This document shows, piece after piece, positions 62,193 through 64,000 of a stretch of 64,000 bases of DNA (position 1 is its first letter; each line of letters starts with the position of its first letter). The stretch is from the NCBI GenBank assembly GCA_949358305.1, contig OX442314.1:57235369-57299368 (forward strand), read 5' to 3'. Source of the stretch: Strigamia acuminata (lineage: Eukaryota > Arthropoda > Chilopoda > Geophilomorpha > Linotaeniidae). The position numbers and the translations under genes were made by a program. A model generated the notes under the pieces. That model was given only the letters and a program-made list of their open reading frames with translations, made no database searches and was not told the origin of the DNA.

Positions 62193-63156
62193 GCATATTG
62201 TCACGCGTACAGATCGTCCCGATCAACGACCGATCTGTACCGCCCATTCTGACATTTTAAGTTGCTAAATTCCACCGATAGATGGCATTGCCATCAGGCA
62301 GCATCATCGGATCACTTAACTACCTGAATAGGGGGGACATAAGGTGACTTAATGGATAGAAGCACCCAGTTAAGTAAGTTCTCTCCAGGATCTCAAACCT
62401 GAATGATCTACTTTGACATTTCACAAAGAAAGACTTGGTGTCAGCCTGTTTTAGGCTTGGCCCTCGTCTCTCCTAACAGTTTATTTGAATTGCTTTGGTC
62501 ATATAAGATTGATTGATTTACTTATTTATTTATTGTGTAAGTGTATAAAATTGATTGACATTCAAACTCATGTAAAAAAAAATAGAGTAGACTTTAACTT
62601 AGTTAATCTTTACAAATTGATTTAGTCTCGAAAATTTCTGAATAGAAATATCCGGCTTAAGTTAATAAAGAATAATTGGAATTTAACGTTACAAATCTGA
62701 GTCATTCCTTACAAACCCCTCATTTATAACTTACGTGGTTTAAACACATTGGGCAGGTAAACCAAATAACAATATCTTGTGCATCATTACGTACGCCATA
62801 TTTCTTGAATGTTCTTGGGGTTTTTTCACATATTTATATTGCTCTTTCCGAGTTGTTAGATTATTTATGTATGCGTGGTTAGCCTTACCACATTAGGGTT
62901 GCGTATAATACTCTCATATGTTTACATTAGTGTTATTTTTTCTAACTTTCGGATTCTTTATAAATTATTGCTTGCATTGTTGTATGTATATTTTGATTAG
63001 ATATTATCTTTAGTCTCACGTGTTAAGCATGCAGATTAGTTGTACGGCTTATGCATTTTTCGTATTGATACTAACAATTTATACTTTTTTTTGGCTATGT
63101 TAATTTCCTTATTAAGACAGGAGTGATACTTTTGAGCAAGATTTATTTTTTGTTTA
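62193..63156. other. Unassigned DNA
   Basis: Starts at the point where copy 2 of the duplication loses homology. 62210-62250 contains an inverted repeat ACAGATCG...CGATCTGT. 62207-62710 has a repeat-like look (GGCTTGGCCCTCGTCTCTCC; CCTTACA) and might be an LTR, but I found neither a second copy nor target repeats. No gene is seen. Confidence 0.35.
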
Positions 63157-63220
63157 TACGCCATTGTTGGGCTTGACTTTTCATTCATTTTGTAATTTCA
63201 ATTTATTTATCTACACATAT
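63157..63220. repeat. Short third copy of part of the large repeat
   Basis: ACGCCATTGTTGGGCTTGACTTTTC and the following AATTTATTTATC match about 41790-41840 and 59780-59835. Confidence 0.6.
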
Positions 63221-63760
63221 TTTTACTTTTTATAGTTAGTTCAGCCTAAGATTTTGGCATGCTTTGCATCTTTGATTTTATTATGAGTTCCTATAATGTC
63301 ATTTTGTATAAGCGCCGCCTAGCGCACTATGTTAAATACCGGAACAAAACTTTAGGGAACCACTTCGGTTTCCACGTTAACGCTAACACGTTGTCCCTTA
63401 TTCCTACATCCACTTCAATCGCTTTACATCCAACAGATTTGACCCGTACACCCGAGGAGTTGATGCTGTACGATCCACCAGGAAAGCCAGCGTCCTTTAA
63501 AAAGAAATATTGGCTGAACATAGACTCAACATTAAGGCTGAGGGCTTGTCCCACGCGAATGGGTACAGTTACACAGTGATTCTTGCGCCCCCCACAACGT
63601 GAAGGGAACAGTCATGCTATACACTTCAAAACTGCATTAATTGGTATGTCAGCACCTGTTTTATTTAGTGCTGCTTTACCAGTAAAGGCCAGGCAATGTA
63701 AATGCAGCAAGCCTTAAAACGAAGGGATTTGTATCAATTACCAGTATAAATGCTACATTC
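63221..63760 (+). other. Unassigned DNA with a 106-codon open frame
   Basis: A plus-strand open frame at 63259-63579 (MLCIFDFIMSSYNVILYKRR and following) shows no known motif. It may or may not be coding. Confidence 0.3.
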
Positions 63761-63798
63761 ACGATGGAATGAAGGTCTTATGATACCAAGACCAAGAG

Positions 63799-63896
63799 AT
63801 GTAAATGCCACATTCATGTGGAAATGCGGGCTTACAATACATATCCATGTAAATGCCACATTCATGTGGAAATGCGGGCTTACAATACAGAAATTT
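63799..63896. repeat. 48-bp tandem repeat, two full units
   Basis: GTAAATGCCACATTCATGTG starts at 63801 and again at 63849; the units are almost identical through GCGGGCTTACAATACA. A more divergent unit precedes them (about 63748, AAATGCTACATTCACGATGG). Confidence 0.88.
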
Positions 63897-64000
63897 TCAA
63901 ATGACCAGAGCTCTCTTCTGGTTCCACCGAGACCTGTCAAGTCATCAGTTTATCCAGGGGTGACCACGTGGAGGTAGAGAGTTGGATTTGACACCCCCTT

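Noticed and set aside
62199-62713. Solo LTR starting TGTCACGCG and ending CTTACA
   Set aside because: No target repeat matches at the two ends and there is no second copy in the window, so the boundaries would be guesswork.
1-64000. Bacterial-type operons, rRNA, tRNA genes, riboswitches or replication origins
   Set aside because: None seen; introns, poly(A) signals and eukaryotic retroelements throughout argue against a prokaryotic reading.

Overview
The window is eukaryotic and looks like an invertebrate genome, most likely an arthropod. It has AT-rich intergenic DNA, short introns of 57-70 bp, AATAAA poly(A) signals, and a mix of BEL/Pao, Ty3/gypsy, Ty1/copia, hAT and MULE-like transposons. 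No bacterial operon, ribosome binding site, rRNA, tRNA or CRISPR array was seen. I cannot name the species. Roughly half of the window is recognisable mobile DNA, much of it nested.

Layout. 1-735 is the 3' end of a leucine-rich-repeat gene. 1.1-1.3 kb holds a small DNAJB9-like fragment. 1.8-7.1 kb is a U1/JAZ-type zinc-finger gene split by a 4.3-kb Ty3/gypsy element (gypsy A, 2382-6722) with identical LTRs and a 5-bp target duplication. Its uninterrupted tandem paralogue is at 10170-11183. 12.8-15.1 kb holds two divergent host genes: a TPPP/p25-alpha-like gene on the minus strand and a three-exon 3'-5' exonuclease-fold (Egalitarian/EXD1-like) gene on the plus strand, the latter flanked by two copies of a minisatellite-bearing repeat. 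16.1-18.0 kb is a large exon of an unknown RS-repeat, Cys/Asp-rich protein.

18.7-24.6 kb is a nearly intact BEL/Pao element. 25-26.2 kb holds a minisatellite and an inverted-repeat element. 26.4-35.8 kb is an old BEL/Pao integrase relic split by later insertions, the youngest being a full-length Ty1/copia element (27081-34262) with identical 562-bp LTRs and one uninterrupted 1660-codon gag-pol. 35.8-41.5 kb is a graveyard of MULE, Ulp1-protease-like and Ty3/gypsy relics.

41.5-62.2 kb is a direct duplication whose first copy carries a 613-bp MITE and a hAT transposase fragment. Between the copies lies a three-layer nest: a CAGGGTG-type repeat fragment, split by a hAT-like MITE (8-bp target duplication), itself split by a 12.8-kb Ty3/gypsy element (gypsy B, 46627-59455).

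Gypsy B is the most remarkable object here. It has a tRNA-Pro-type primer site and a textbook -1 frameshift signal (A AAA AAC plus a stem-loop) between gag and pol. In the env position it has a third, GC-richer, apparently spliced reading frame of about 827 codons that does not look like an envelope. In each LTR it carries an array of five hairpins whose apical sequence is conserved while their 8-10-bp stems differ but still pair. That pattern argues for a conserved RNA element that I cannot match to a described family.
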